Shown: in pieces, positions 1-5,714 of the stretch
Numbering within the stretch: position 1 is the stretch's first letter
Layout: each line of letters starts with the position of its first letter
NCBI GenBank assembly: GCA_021811505.1
Contig: JAJZOM010000089.1
Coordinates: forward strand, 1-6,873
Length of the DNA: 6,873 nucleotides
From: Thermoplasmata archaeon
GTDB taxonomy: Archaea > Thermoplasmatota > Thermoplasmata > Thermoplasmatales > Thermoplasmataceae
Reading direction: 5' to 3'
Program-made: the position numbers and the translations under genes
Notes under the pieces: model-generated
Told to the model about the DNA's origin: nothing
The model's database searches: none
Seen by the model: only the letters and a program-made list of their open reading frames with translations

Positions 1-1468
1 CCATGAAGAGGAAAAGGTCAACGGCCATATCCTCTGTCCCGGAATCACTCTTCCCCATACTTGGGTCAATGAAGTATGCCTGAAAATCAGACGAGATCAG
101 TATATTTGCAGTAGTGAGATCACCGTGTGTCATTTTTATACCGTGTACCTTTCCTATTCCGGATCCTATGGAAAAAAGCACCTCATGTAAATTATTTTCC
201 TGATTCAGGATAAACGTCCTGAGTGTGTGACCTTCAATTTTCTCGTAGGTAATGCTCAATTCTTCTGTATCTATATCATAAACCACAGGTGCACGGGCGC
301 CAGCATCCTGGAACCTGAGAATAAGGCCAACCTCGTTTCTCAGCCTTACAGTTCTAATATTCCTGTCAAGATCAGGGTTTCTGTATTTTTTCCCGATCCT
401 GATTTTCCTGATCACTGATCTCCCCCTGAATTCACCCTTCTGAATCAACGATTCAGCACCTCGGAACTCAGCTATTTCCCCGTCTGATCTGCTGATCCAT
501 GGAGCTTCGACCTCGTCAATTCTGTATCTCTGATCGACAGTTGCGGCATCCACCGTATCTTGCATACCATTCTTGAACATCAACAGTCCGGCCTGGGCGA
601 TCATGGCACCATTGTCCATGCAGTATGCATCGTCGGTGACATAGGCTTTAATTCCAAGATCGGAACAGAGGTCATTGATCATGCCGCGCAGTCTCTGATT
701 CCTGGCAACTCCACCAGCAAGAAGGATTTCGGATTTTGATGTTTGATGAAGACCTCTTTCGAGGACTTCCAGCAACATGGAAAATGTATACTCCTGAACG
801 CTGAAACAGACATCCTCTACACGTTCACCTTTCCTCAGGAGTTCTCTGGAAGCAGTATATATCCCGGAAAAGGAGGTATCCATCCCCTTCACCGAATACG
901 GCAGGCTGAGAAGCTTATGGCCGTCTTTTGCCAGCTTTTCAATAGCCGGCCCACCTGGAAAAGGATAGCCAAGATCCCTTCCAAGTTTATCCAGCAGGTT
1001 CCCCAGGCCAATATCCATTGTTTCACCCATGACCCGGTACCTTCCGCCTATATGGGATATTATCTGTGTATTTCCGCCGGAGACATAGAGCATAACCGGA
1101 TCGCTGGCACCAGTCAATTTCCTTCCGATCTCAACGTGTCCCAGAGGATGGTTTACGCCAACTATTGGTTTTGCCGACTTAATCGCTAAACTTCGTGCAG
1201 CGGTAGCAACGATTCTCAGGCATGGGCCGAGTCCAGGCCCTCTGGAATACGATATAAGGTCTATATCGGAGAGACTGGTGCCTGATGAGGTGAGTGCCTC
1301 CTTTATAACGTCGTATATGTTCTCTGCATGGTGAACTGCCGCTTCCCTTGGGTGTATGCCTCCATTCGGGTTCAGGTAAGTTCTGGAAGAATTACTGAGA
1401 ATGTGCCCCTCATCTACGATTCCACAACTTACTGTGTGAGCAGTCCCTTCCAGGCCCATAACTATCAA
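1..1468 (-). CDS. kae1-bud32: Kae1-Bud32 fusion: tRNA t6A threonylcarbamoyltransferase plus KEOPS kinase/ATPase (3' end missing)
   Basis: This cytoplasmic KEOPS component attaches the threonylcarbamoyl group to A37 of ANN-decoding tRNAs (Kae1), and its Bud32 half supports the cycle by ATP hydrolysis. The reading frame runs to the window edge, giving about 489 codons; the family fusion is about 530 residues, so roughly 40 are missing. The Kae1 half (about 1-325) shows HPREAAVHH, the metal-binding NHPLGH pair His107/His111, SGGNTQ (130-135), GGVARN (252-257) and YCMDNGA with Asp285, the third metal ligand. The Bud32 half shows the GAES nucleotide loop (337-340), K355-x-R-x-x-K-x-YR, HGDLTTANIL with catalytic Asp450, and IDPSMG (Asp468) where many relatives have IDFG. 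The start is taken as TTG at 1468: a stop codon lies two codons upstream and a TATA box about 30 nt upstream fits a leaderless transcript. An ATG at 1459 is the alternative. It is divergent from rps6e. Confidence 0.96.
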   Translation of the reverse strand, partial: MIVMGLEGTAHTVSCGIVDEGHILSNSSRTYLNPNGGIHPREAAVHHAENIYDVIKEALTSSGTSLSDIDLISYSRGPGLGPCLRIVATAARSLAIKSAKPIVGVNHPLGHVEIGRKLTGASDPVMLYVSGGNTQIISHIGGRYRVMGETMDIGLGNLLDKLGRDLGYPFPGGPAIEKLAKDGHKLLSLPYSVKGMDTSFSGIYTASRELLRKGERVEDVCFSVQEYTFSMLLEVLERGLHQTSKSEILLAGGVARNQRLRGMINDLCSDLGIKAYVTDDAYCMDNGAMIAQAGLLMFKNGMQDTVDAATVDQRYRIDEVEAPWISRSDGEIAEFRGAESLIQKGEFRGRSVIRKIRIGKKYRNPDLDRNIRTVRLRNEVGLILRFQDAGARAPVVYDIDTEELSITYEKIEGHTLRTFILNQENNLHEVLFSIGSGIGKVHGIKMTHGDLTTANILISSDFQAYFIDPSMGKSDSGTEDMAVDLFLFM

Positions 1469-1490
1469 AGCTTATCTATGTTCTGGAGCG

Positions 1491-1503
1491 CAAATAAATA
1501 TTT
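1491..1503 (-). promoter_or_regulatory. TATA box of kae1-bud32
   Basis: On the minus strand this reads AAATATTTATTTG, an AT-rich archaeal TATA element centred about 29-30 nt before the TTG at 1468. The spacing predicts transcription starting at or within a few bases of that codon, so the mRNA would be leaderless or nearly so. This is inferred from position and composition only. Confidence 0.6.
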
Positions 1504-1530
1504 AACTTTGGAGAAACCGGGGAAACTTTG
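1504..1530 (-). repeat. Tandem CAAAGTT direct repeat upstream of the kae1 TATA box
   Basis: AACTTTG occurs at 1504-1510 and again at 1524-1530 on the plus strand (CAAAGTT in kae1 orientation), exactly 20 bp apart, about two helical turns. The inner copy abuts the TATA box, where the BRE or an activator/repressor site would lie. A regulator site is possible, but 7-bp repeats in AT-rich DNA also arise by chance. Confidence 0.35.
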
Positions 1531-1552
1531 TGATTAACGGTTCCTCAATAGA

Positions 1553-1565
1553 TTCTGTGACAGAA
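1553..1565. repeat. Perfect 13-bp inverted repeat TTCTGT-G-ACAGAA
   Basis: Two exact 6-bp arms flank a single central base. It sits near the middle of the divergent kae1/rps6e intergenic region, about 50 bp upstream of the kae1 TATA box and 65 bp upstream of the rps6e TATA box. The geometry suits a dimeric helix-turn-helix operator better than a hairpin, because a 1-base loop cannot form. Function is not shown. Confidence 0.4.
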
Positions 1566-1629
1566 CAGTAGAATATCTCTGCATGAATGTTCCGGAGCTT
1601 CAACATTTTCTTTCTGACTCCCAACAATA

Positions 1630-1637
1630 TTATAAAC
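1630..1637 (+). promoter_or_regulatory. TATA box of the rps6e-aif2g operon
   Basis: TTATAAAC, preceded by an A-rich stretch that could serve as BRE. A start about 26 nt downstream (near 1660) would give a leader of roughly 45 nt before the ATG at 1705. This agrees with the clear Shine-Dalgarno sequence of this gene, unlike the apparently leaderless genes nearby. Confidence 0.6.
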
Positions 1638-1657
1638 GGGGTTACCATTAGCAAGAA

Positions 1658-1675
1658 CCTAATTTAGGGTAATAC
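1658..1675. repeat. Two overlapping short palindromes at the predicted rps6e transcription start
   Basis: CCTAA-T-TTAGG (1658-1668) is a perfect inverted repeat and GGTA-A-TACC (1667-1675) is a second one sharing its GG. Both lie at the position predicted for the rps6e transcription start, so they could be an operator or part of a folded leader. A related GGTTACC lies at 1640-1646. The evidence is symmetry and position only. Confidence 0.3.
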
Positions 1676-1694
1676 CAGTCAAATCAATTAGAAA

Positions 1695-1699
1695 GAGGT
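1695..1699 (+). promoter_or_regulatory. Shine-Dalgarno sequence of rps6e
   Basis: GAGGT ends 5 nt before the ATG at 1705 and complements the archaeal 16S 3' end. It fixes the start codon of the S6e gene and indicates a leadered mRNA. Confidence 0.7.
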
Positions 1700-1704
1700 A
1701 AGGC

Positions 1705-2097
1705 ATGGCAAACTCAGTTGCAATAATTGCGGATTCAAAGTCAGGAAAAACATATAAAAAGGAAGTGACACCGGAGAATCTGAACTCTCTGGCAGGAAGA
1801 AAGGTTGGAGACGAGGTGGACGGAATTTTCTTTGAGTTGCCCGGATACAGGCTTAAGATAACCGGTGGAAGCACCAATGATGGTTTTCCCATGAAATCAG
1901 ACCTTCAGATATCGGGAAGGAAGCGAATACTCAGAATTTACAACAGAGGGAAGAGAGCTAAGGACGGCTACAGGAAAAGAGTTACGTTCAGAGGGTCAAT
2001 AATAGGCCCAGACATTTCCCAGTTGAATCTAAAAATTATACAGTATGGTCCGACACCATTAGAACCAGATGCGCAGAACGACCAGAAGAAGGAGTAA
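1705..2097 (+). CDS. rps6e: 30S ribosomal protein S6e
   Basis: This 130-residue protein is the archaeal/eukaryotic small-subunit protein S6e, a component of the 30S particle. The recognisable signature is the segment around residues 51-62, ITGGSTNDGFPM, followed by a basic stretch (RKRILRIYNRGKR and DGYRKRVTFRG). The length is typical for archaeal S6e, which lacks the long phosphorylated C-terminal tail of the eukaryotic protein. The C-terminal third has the GPDISQLNLKII segment usual in the family. The start is fixed by GAGGT 5 nt upstream. The gene is followed after a single base by aIF2 gamma, an arrangement common in archaea, so the two are almost certainly co-transcribed from the TATA box at 1630. 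Nothing looks truncated. Confidence 0.97.
   Translation: MANSVAIIADSKSGKTYKKEVTPENLNSLAGRKVGDEVDGIFFELPGYRLKITGGSTNDGFPMKSDLQISGRKRILRIYNRGKRAKDGYRKRVTFRGSIIGPDISQLNLKIIQYGPTPLEPDAQNDQKKE
2090..2094 (+). promoter_or_regulatory. Shine-Dalgarno sequence of aif2g inside the end of rps6e
   Basis: AGGAG occupies the last sense codons of rps6e directly before its TAA, 4 nt ahead of the ATG at 2099. It supports that ATG over an in-frame ATG 30 nt upstream at 2069, which would add an arginine-rich decapeptide lying inside rps6e. Confidence 0.7.
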
Positions 2098-2098
2098 A

Positions 2099-3328
2099 AT
2101 GGTAAGGCTTCCACAACCCTCTGTGAACATCGGAATGGTAGGCCATGTTGATCATGGCAAAAGTACGCTTACCAAGGCTCTGACTGGAACAAAAACTGAT
2201 ATACATTCCGAAGAAATCAAGCGAGGTATTTCAATTAAGCTCGGATACGCTGATACTCCAATTTATCGCTGTATCAGGGAGGATGGAGAAGAATTTTATT
2301 CCAGGGAGAAAGTGAATGAGAGCTGTGAACTGAGCAGAGTCATTTCATTCGTTGATGCACCAGGACATGAAACACTGATGGCAACAATGTTGTCCGGTTC
2401 CTCCATAATGAACGGAGCACTCCTTGTAGTGGCCGCAAATGAAAAATGCCCGCAGCCCCAGACAAGGGAACATCTCATAGCCCTTGAAATAATGGGCATC
2501 AAGAATATTATAGTGGTACAGAACAAAATTGATCTCGTAACCAAGGAAAGGGCTCTTGCCAGCTACAAAGAGATCAAAGATTTCCTCAAAGGAAGCGTAG
2601 CCGAAAACTCGCCTATTATTCCTGTCAGTGCTTATCATAATTCTAACATAGACACCCTGCTGAAGGCGATAAATGACCGGATACCTGATCCAGAGATCAT
2701 TCCGGGAATAGATCCACGAATGTATGTTGCACGTTCATTCGACGTAAACAAACCTGGTATAAAGCCAGAAAATTTGAAGGGCGGTGTACTTGGTGGTTCG
2801 CTCATCGCAGGGGAACTTTCGCTGGGAGATGAAATTGAGATAGTCCCAGGTCTTCAGACCAGCCGTGGCGGAAAACAGGTCTGGGACAACGTAATTACCA
2901 CAGTTACTGCATTGATGGCTGGTAAGAATACTTACGAAACAATCAGACCTGGTGGACTCGCTGCGATAGGTACCAAGCTTGACCCCTATATGACAAAGGG
3001 AGACTCTTTTACTGGCAGAATAGTTGGTAGAACTGGAAAAGTACCGCCTACAATATTCAGCCTTACCCTGGATTCAAATCTTCTCAAGAGAGTAGTCGGT
3101 TTTCAGGAGGAACAGAAGGTTGAACCTGTAAGGAACAAGGAAAATCTCATGCTGACTGTAGGTACATCAAACACTGTGGGCGTCGTTTCCAACGTTCGCG
3201 ACAACAAGGTGGAAGTTAACCTGAAATATCCGGTTGCAGCATACGAAGGGGAAAGAATAGCAATCGGACGGAGAATTTCCAACAGGTGGAGACTCATCGG
3301 CTACGGAAACATAATTGCGTTCGGGTAA
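2099..3328 (+). CDS. aif2g: Translation initiation factor aIF2 subunit gamma (GTPase)
   Basis: The product (409 residues, family-typical length) is the GTP-binding core of heterotrimeric aIF2, which delivers Met-tRNAi to the small ribosomal subunit. The G domain (about 1-205) has GHVDHGKST (15-23), switch I EIKRGISIKLGYAD (39-52), DAPGH (86-90), NKID (142-145) and PVSA (175-178). Beta-barrel domains II and III follow, with the family segments KGGVLGGSL and, at the C-terminus, GRRISNRWRLIGYG. The region where relatives carry a four-cysteine zinc knuckle (about 58-80) here has only Cys58 and Cys76. The start at 2099 is preferred because it has a well-spaced AGGAG and gives the normal N-terminus; an earlier in-frame ATG at 2069 is unlikely. 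It is the second gene of the S6e operon and ends 3 nt from the convergent glycosylase gene. Confidence 0.97.
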   Translation: MVRLPQPSVNIGMVGHVDHGKSTLTKALTGTKTDIHSEEIKRGISIKLGYADTPIYRCIREDGEEFYSREKVNESCELSRVISFVDAPGHETLMATMLSGSSIMNGALLVVAANEKCPQPQTREHLIALEIMGIKNIIVVQNKIDLVTKERALASYKEIKDFLKGSVAENSPIIPVSAYHNSNIDTLLKAINDRIPDPEIIPGIDPRMYVARSFDVNKPGIKPENLKGGVLGGSLIAGELSLGDEIEIVPGLQTSRGGKQVWDNVITTVTALMAGKNTYETIRPGGLAAIGTKLDPYMTKGDSFTGRIVGRTGKVPPTIFSLTLDSNLLKRVVGFQEEQKVEPVRNKENLMLTVGTSNTVGVVSNVRDNKVEVNLKYPVAAYEGERIAIGRRISNRWRLIGYGNIIAFG

Positions 3329-3331
3329 GTC

Positions 3332-3988
3332 TTATTTCCTGTTCGCCTTATAATAAGCGCAATCGTTTCGGACCGGACATTCATCGCATTTTGGTTTCGT
3401 TTTACAGAAGTCCTTGGCAAGATATACAAGCATTCCATGGAAGTTCTTCAGCATCGGGACATCATTCCCGAGGTCTTTGTTGACAGCATTTTTTACAGAA
3501 TATAGCGTTGGGTCATCTATTATCCCAGTTCTTCCGAAGATTCTAATTGTATATTTATCCACTGCAAAAGCAGGTTTATCAAGAGCATAAAGCAGGACGG
3601 AATCCATGGTCTCCTGCCCGATACCATTGATCGGGAGCAGAAAATTCTCAAGGTCTGTCATGGATTCCACTGACATGAAATCGAGCTTCCCGTATTTTTC
3701 AAGAATCTTGGTCGCGAGGTTATGAAGTCTTCGTGATTTTTGGTTATAAAATCCGGAGCTCCTTATGTATGTGGCGAGCTGTTCCACAGGGAGTGAAGCG
3801 ATATCCTCAAGGGTTCTCACTCCGTTTCTTTTCATCTCGAAGAGGGCTTTTTCGACGTTTGACCAGGAAGTGTTCTGTGTCAATATTGCACCGATGACAA
3901 CCTCATCCCTAGTTTCAGCAGGCCACCAGCCTGTTTCTCCAAAATATTCATAGAGCTTATTGTACAACCCTGAAATTGAAAGATTCAA
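3332..3988 (-). CDS. HhH-GPD DNA glycosylase, endonuclease III-related (MagIII-like), probably monofunctional
   Basis: This is a base-excision repair glycosylase of the helix-hairpin-helix GPD superfamily. Numbered from the TTG at 3988 (218 residues), it shows WWP (21-23), LTQNTSW (36-42), the HhH LPINGIGQET (118-127), catalytic Asp144 in VDKY, and a C-terminal [4Fe-4S] site at Cys195, 201, 204 and 210. The WWP, LTQNT and VDKY pattern matches the endonuclease III-related group (COG2231, including Helicobacter MagIII 3-methyladenine glycosylase) better than classical Nth. The lysine that gives Nth its lyase activity is replaced by Glu126, so excision without strand cleavage is expected; the substrate base is unknown. 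The frame stays open to a TTG at 4030 (232 residues), but the TATA-like box at 4012-4022 lies inside that extension and fits a leaderless start at 3988. A TTG at 3967 is also possible; no early in-frame ATG exists. Confidence 0.9.
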   Translation of the reverse strand: MNLSISGLYNKLYEYFGETGWWPAETRDEVVIGAILTQNTSWSNVEKALFEMKRNGVRTLEDIASLPVEQLATYIRSSGFYNQKSRRLHNLATKILEKYGKLDFMSVESMTDLENFLLPINGIGQETMDSVLLYALDKPAFAVDKYTIRIFGRTGIIDDPTLYSVKNAVNKDLGNDVPMLKNFHGMLVYLAKDFCKTKPKCDECPVRNDCAYYKANRK

Positions 3989-4011
3989 ATGATCCCTTAG
4001 CCAAATGTGGG

Positions 4012-4022
4012 ATATTTTATTT
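4012..4022 (-). promoter_or_regulatory. TATA box of the glycosylase gene
   Basis: The minus strand reads AAATAAAATAT, centred about 28 nt before the TTG at 3988. The spacing predicts a leaderless transcript from that codon and argues against the longer frame starting at 4030, whose coding sequence would contain the box. Confidence 0.5.
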
Positions 4023-4113
4023 TCATTCAAGCATCATTTGATCCGCGAAGTTCCGGTAAATTGGTCAGTCAATTCAGTAAAATCTGGGCTCTACTTCAAT
4101 CTCAAGAAAAGAA

Positions 4114-4120
4114 TTATAAG
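4114..4120 (+). promoter_or_regulatory. TATA box of the fixCXAB operon
   Basis: TTATAAG, preceded by the purine-rich AAGAAAAGAA as a likely BRE, is centred 25 nt before the ATG at 4142. Transcription should start at or next to the ATG, giving a leaderless mRNA, and no Shine-Dalgarno sequence is present before that ATG. This supports 4142 as the start rather than an in-frame ATG at 4007. Confidence 0.65.
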
Positions 4121-4141
4121 TTATCTTTCAATCCGTGGCGC

Positions 4142-5434
4142 ATGAGCGAATTTGACGCTATCGTGGTCGGCGCAGGTCCGGCTGGGGCATCAGCGGCTAT
4201 TAGACTCGCATCTTCCAAAAAAAATGTTCTTCTTGTTGAGAAATCCGATCCACCTGGAAGCAAAAATGTATCCGGCGGGGTATTATGGGGCAATGGACTT
4301 TCAGCGATCATACCTGATTGGGAAAAGAGTGCTCCGGTTGAAAGATTTGTAGACACAAAGTCTGTGGCTTTCCTGACTCAGGATTCTAAAATAGGTATAG
4401 ATTTCAGTTCAAAGAAGCTTGAACAGAAAAAAACAGGTTATACGGTTCTCAGGGCAAGGCTGGATCAGTGGCTGGCTAGAAAGGCAAAGGAAGCTGGCGC
4501 AATGGTTATAAACGGAATCACGGTTGAAAAGCTTCACATAGAAAATGGAAAAGTCACCGGTATTGAGCAGGATGGAGACGTAATAACTTCCGACACAGTA
4601 ATACTTTGTGAGGGAGCAAATCCCCGTGTTGCCATAAATTCCGGGTTGCGCAAACCACTAACTGATCATGATGTTGCAATAGGAGTCAAGGAAGTCATAA
4701 AACTTCCGGAAAATACTATAAATGAAAGATTCCACCTGAAGAGTGGTGCCGGATTTGCATGCGAATATGTCCTGGGATACCTTAAGGGGGGCGTTGAGGC
4801 AGGCGGTTTTCTTTACACAAATAAGGATAGCATATCGGTCGGGATCGTCGTATCGATGTCCCACCTCAGGAAAAACGATGCTACCCACACCTATGACATG
4901 ATTGAGGAATTTACTGCCCACCCGTACATAGCTCCACTCCTGCAGGGTGGAGAAATGCAGGAATATAGTGCTCACATGGTACAGGAAGGGGGGTTCAGTT
5001 CAATCCCAAAACTGTATGGAAACGGGTACATGATTGCTGGCGACTCTGCAGGTTTCTCATTCAGTAATGGCCTTGTCTTGCAGGGCATGAATTATGCAAT
5101 TGATTCAGGAATAGCCGCTGCCGATACGTTTGCAGCGGCATATGACAAGAAAAATTTCACTGAAAATGCGCTCAAATCGTATCAGGACAGGTTGGAAGGT
5201 TCTTACGTCATGAAGGATATGCGCTCTTTCAAAGGTATAGGGGATGTGACATGGAGTCCTTTTGTCCACAAAAAGATCCCGGCTATGCTGGAATCGCTGA
5301 TGATGGGTCTCTTCATGGAGGAAGGCAGGCCGAAGAAACACATGACGAGAATGCTGCTTGACGCATTATCCCAGAATGATATGCTAAGGGTATCCAGTCT
5401 GATGGACGCTTACAGAATGATGAGGAGGATGTAG
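4142..5434 (+). CDS. fixC: FixC: ETF:quinone oxidoreductase-like FAD flavoprotein
   Basis: FixC accepts electrons from the FixAB flavoprotein and passes them to membrane quinone, with FixX as its iron-sulfur partner. The 430-residue protein begins with a Rossmann dinucleotide fold, DAIVVGAGPAGAS (GxGxxG at 10-15), followed by VEKSDPPGSKNVSGG, typical of the FixC/ETF-QO family. The second FAD motif, GDSAGFSFSNG (Gly300-Asp301), leads into the LQGMNYAIDSGIAAAD segment of these enzymes. No signal peptide or transmembrane helix is visible, which suits a peripherally bound protein. It lacks the C-terminal ferredoxin domain of mitochondrial ETF-QO; that part is supplied by the next gene. The start at 4142 is chosen from the TATA spacing and because homology begins there; 45 upstream in-frame codons look non-coding. 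It is the first gene of the fixCXAB operon. A geranylgeranyl reductase-like enzyme is related in sequence, but the neighbours rule strongly for FixC. Confidence 0.95.
   Translation: MSEFDAIVVGAGPAGASAAIRLASSKKNVLLVEKSDPPGSKNVSGGVLWGNGLSAIIPDWEKSAPVERFVDTKSVAFLTQDSKIGIDFSSKKLEQKKTGYTVLRARLDQWLARKAKEAGAMVINGITVEKLHIENGKVTGIEQDGDVITSDTVILCEGANPRVAINSGLRKPLTDHDVAIGVKEVIKLPENTINERFHLKSGAGFACEYVLGYLKGGVEAGGFLYTNKDSISVGIVVSMSHLRKNDATHTYDMIEEFTAHPYIAPLLQGGEMQEYSAHMVQEGGFSSIPKLYGNGYMIAGDSAGFSFSNGLVLQGMNYAIDSGIAAADTFAAAYDKKNFTENALKSYQDRLEGSYVMKDMRSFKGIGDVTWSPFVHKKIPAMLESLMMGLFMEEGRPKKHMTRMLLDALSQNDMLRVSSLMDAYRMMRRM
5422..5428 (+). promoter_or_regulatory. Shine-Dalgarno sequence of fixX within the end of fixC
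   Basis: GAGGAGG lies in the last codons of fixC, 7 nt before the ATG at 5436. The same motif and spacing recur before fixB (6501-6507), suggesting internal genes of the operon rely on Shine-Dalgarno initiation while fixC is leaderless. Confidence 0.7.
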
Positions 5435-5435
5435 A

Positions 5436-5708
5436 ATGAAAATCGAAGACAGATTATCTCTGCTTAATTATAAAACCGACAAATCCTATGCGCACATTAC
5501 AGTTAAACCAGATATTTGTGAAACCTGCCCTGATCATTTCTGCACTTTCGCCTGTCCTGCCAAATGTTATACGCTGATTGAGGGGAAACTGAATTTCAAA
5601 TACGAGGATTGCGTGGAATGTGGAACTTGCGTAGTTGCTTGTGCGCATGACAGCGTTACCTGGACAAACCCAAAGGGTGCCCATGGTATAAAGTATAAAT
5701 TCGGGTGA
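5436..5708 (+). CDS. fixX: FixX: ferredoxin-like iron-sulfur subunit of the ETF:quinone oxidoreductase
   Basis: This 90-residue protein is the ferredoxin partner of FixC and relays electrons within the complex. It carries nine cysteines. The second set, Cys59-x2-Cys62-x2-Cys65-x3-Cys69, is a standard [4Fe-4S] motif. The first set, Cys28-x2-Cys31-x4-Cys36-x3-Cys40-Pro, plus Cys44, could bind another cluster, in line with the two clusters reported for characterised FixX. The N-terminal HITVKPDIC and the C-terminal GAHGIKYKFG are hallmarks of the FixX family (COG2440) and separate it from general bacterial-type ferredoxins. It starts 1 nt after the fixC stop with GAGGAGG upstream, so coupled translation is likely, and it is followed 6 nt later by fixA. 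Confidence 0.95.
   Translation: MKIEDRLSLLNYKTDKSYAHITVKPDICETCPDHFCTFACPAKCYTLIEGKLNFKYEDCVECGTCVVACAHDSVTWTNPKGAHGIKYKFG
5704..5708 (+). promoter_or_regulatory. Shine-Dalgarno sequence of fixA overlapping the fixX stop codon
   Basis: GGTGA, complementary to UCACC of the anti-Shine-Dalgarno, includes the TGA stop of fixX and lies 6 nt before the ATG at 5715. A ribosome terminating on fixX would occupy it, so termination and fixA initiation are probably coupled. Confidence 0.5.
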
Positions 5709-5714
5709 ACAGAG

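Noticed and set aside
227..418. Plus-strand 63-codon open frame
   Set aside because: It is antisense to the Bud32 half; the minus-strand frame carries the kinase motifs.
743..1189. 148-codon plus-strand open frame
   Set aside because: It lies antisense to the Kae1 half of Kae1-Bud32, whose conserved motifs on the minus strand explain the region; the translated product resembles nothing and has no promoter or ribosome site.
1328..1537. Plus-strand 69-codon open frame running into the intergenic region
   Set aside because: Most of it is antisense to the Kae1 N-terminus and it crosses the kae1 promoter; it has no Shine-Dalgarno sequence and low-quality composition.
1469..1704. Possible tRNA or small RNA gene between kae1 and rps6e
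   Set aside because: I could not find a cloverleaf, T-loop sequence or long hairpin; only promoters and short symmetric repeats are visible.
2069..2098. Arginine-rich 10-residue N-terminal extension of aIF2 gamma
   Set aside because: It is the out-of-frame reading of the rps6e end; the ATG at 2099 has a good AGGAG and gives the usual family N-terminus.
4007..4141. 45-residue N-terminal extension of FixC
   Set aside because: The TATA box at 4114 lies inside it and family homology starts at the ATG at 4142.
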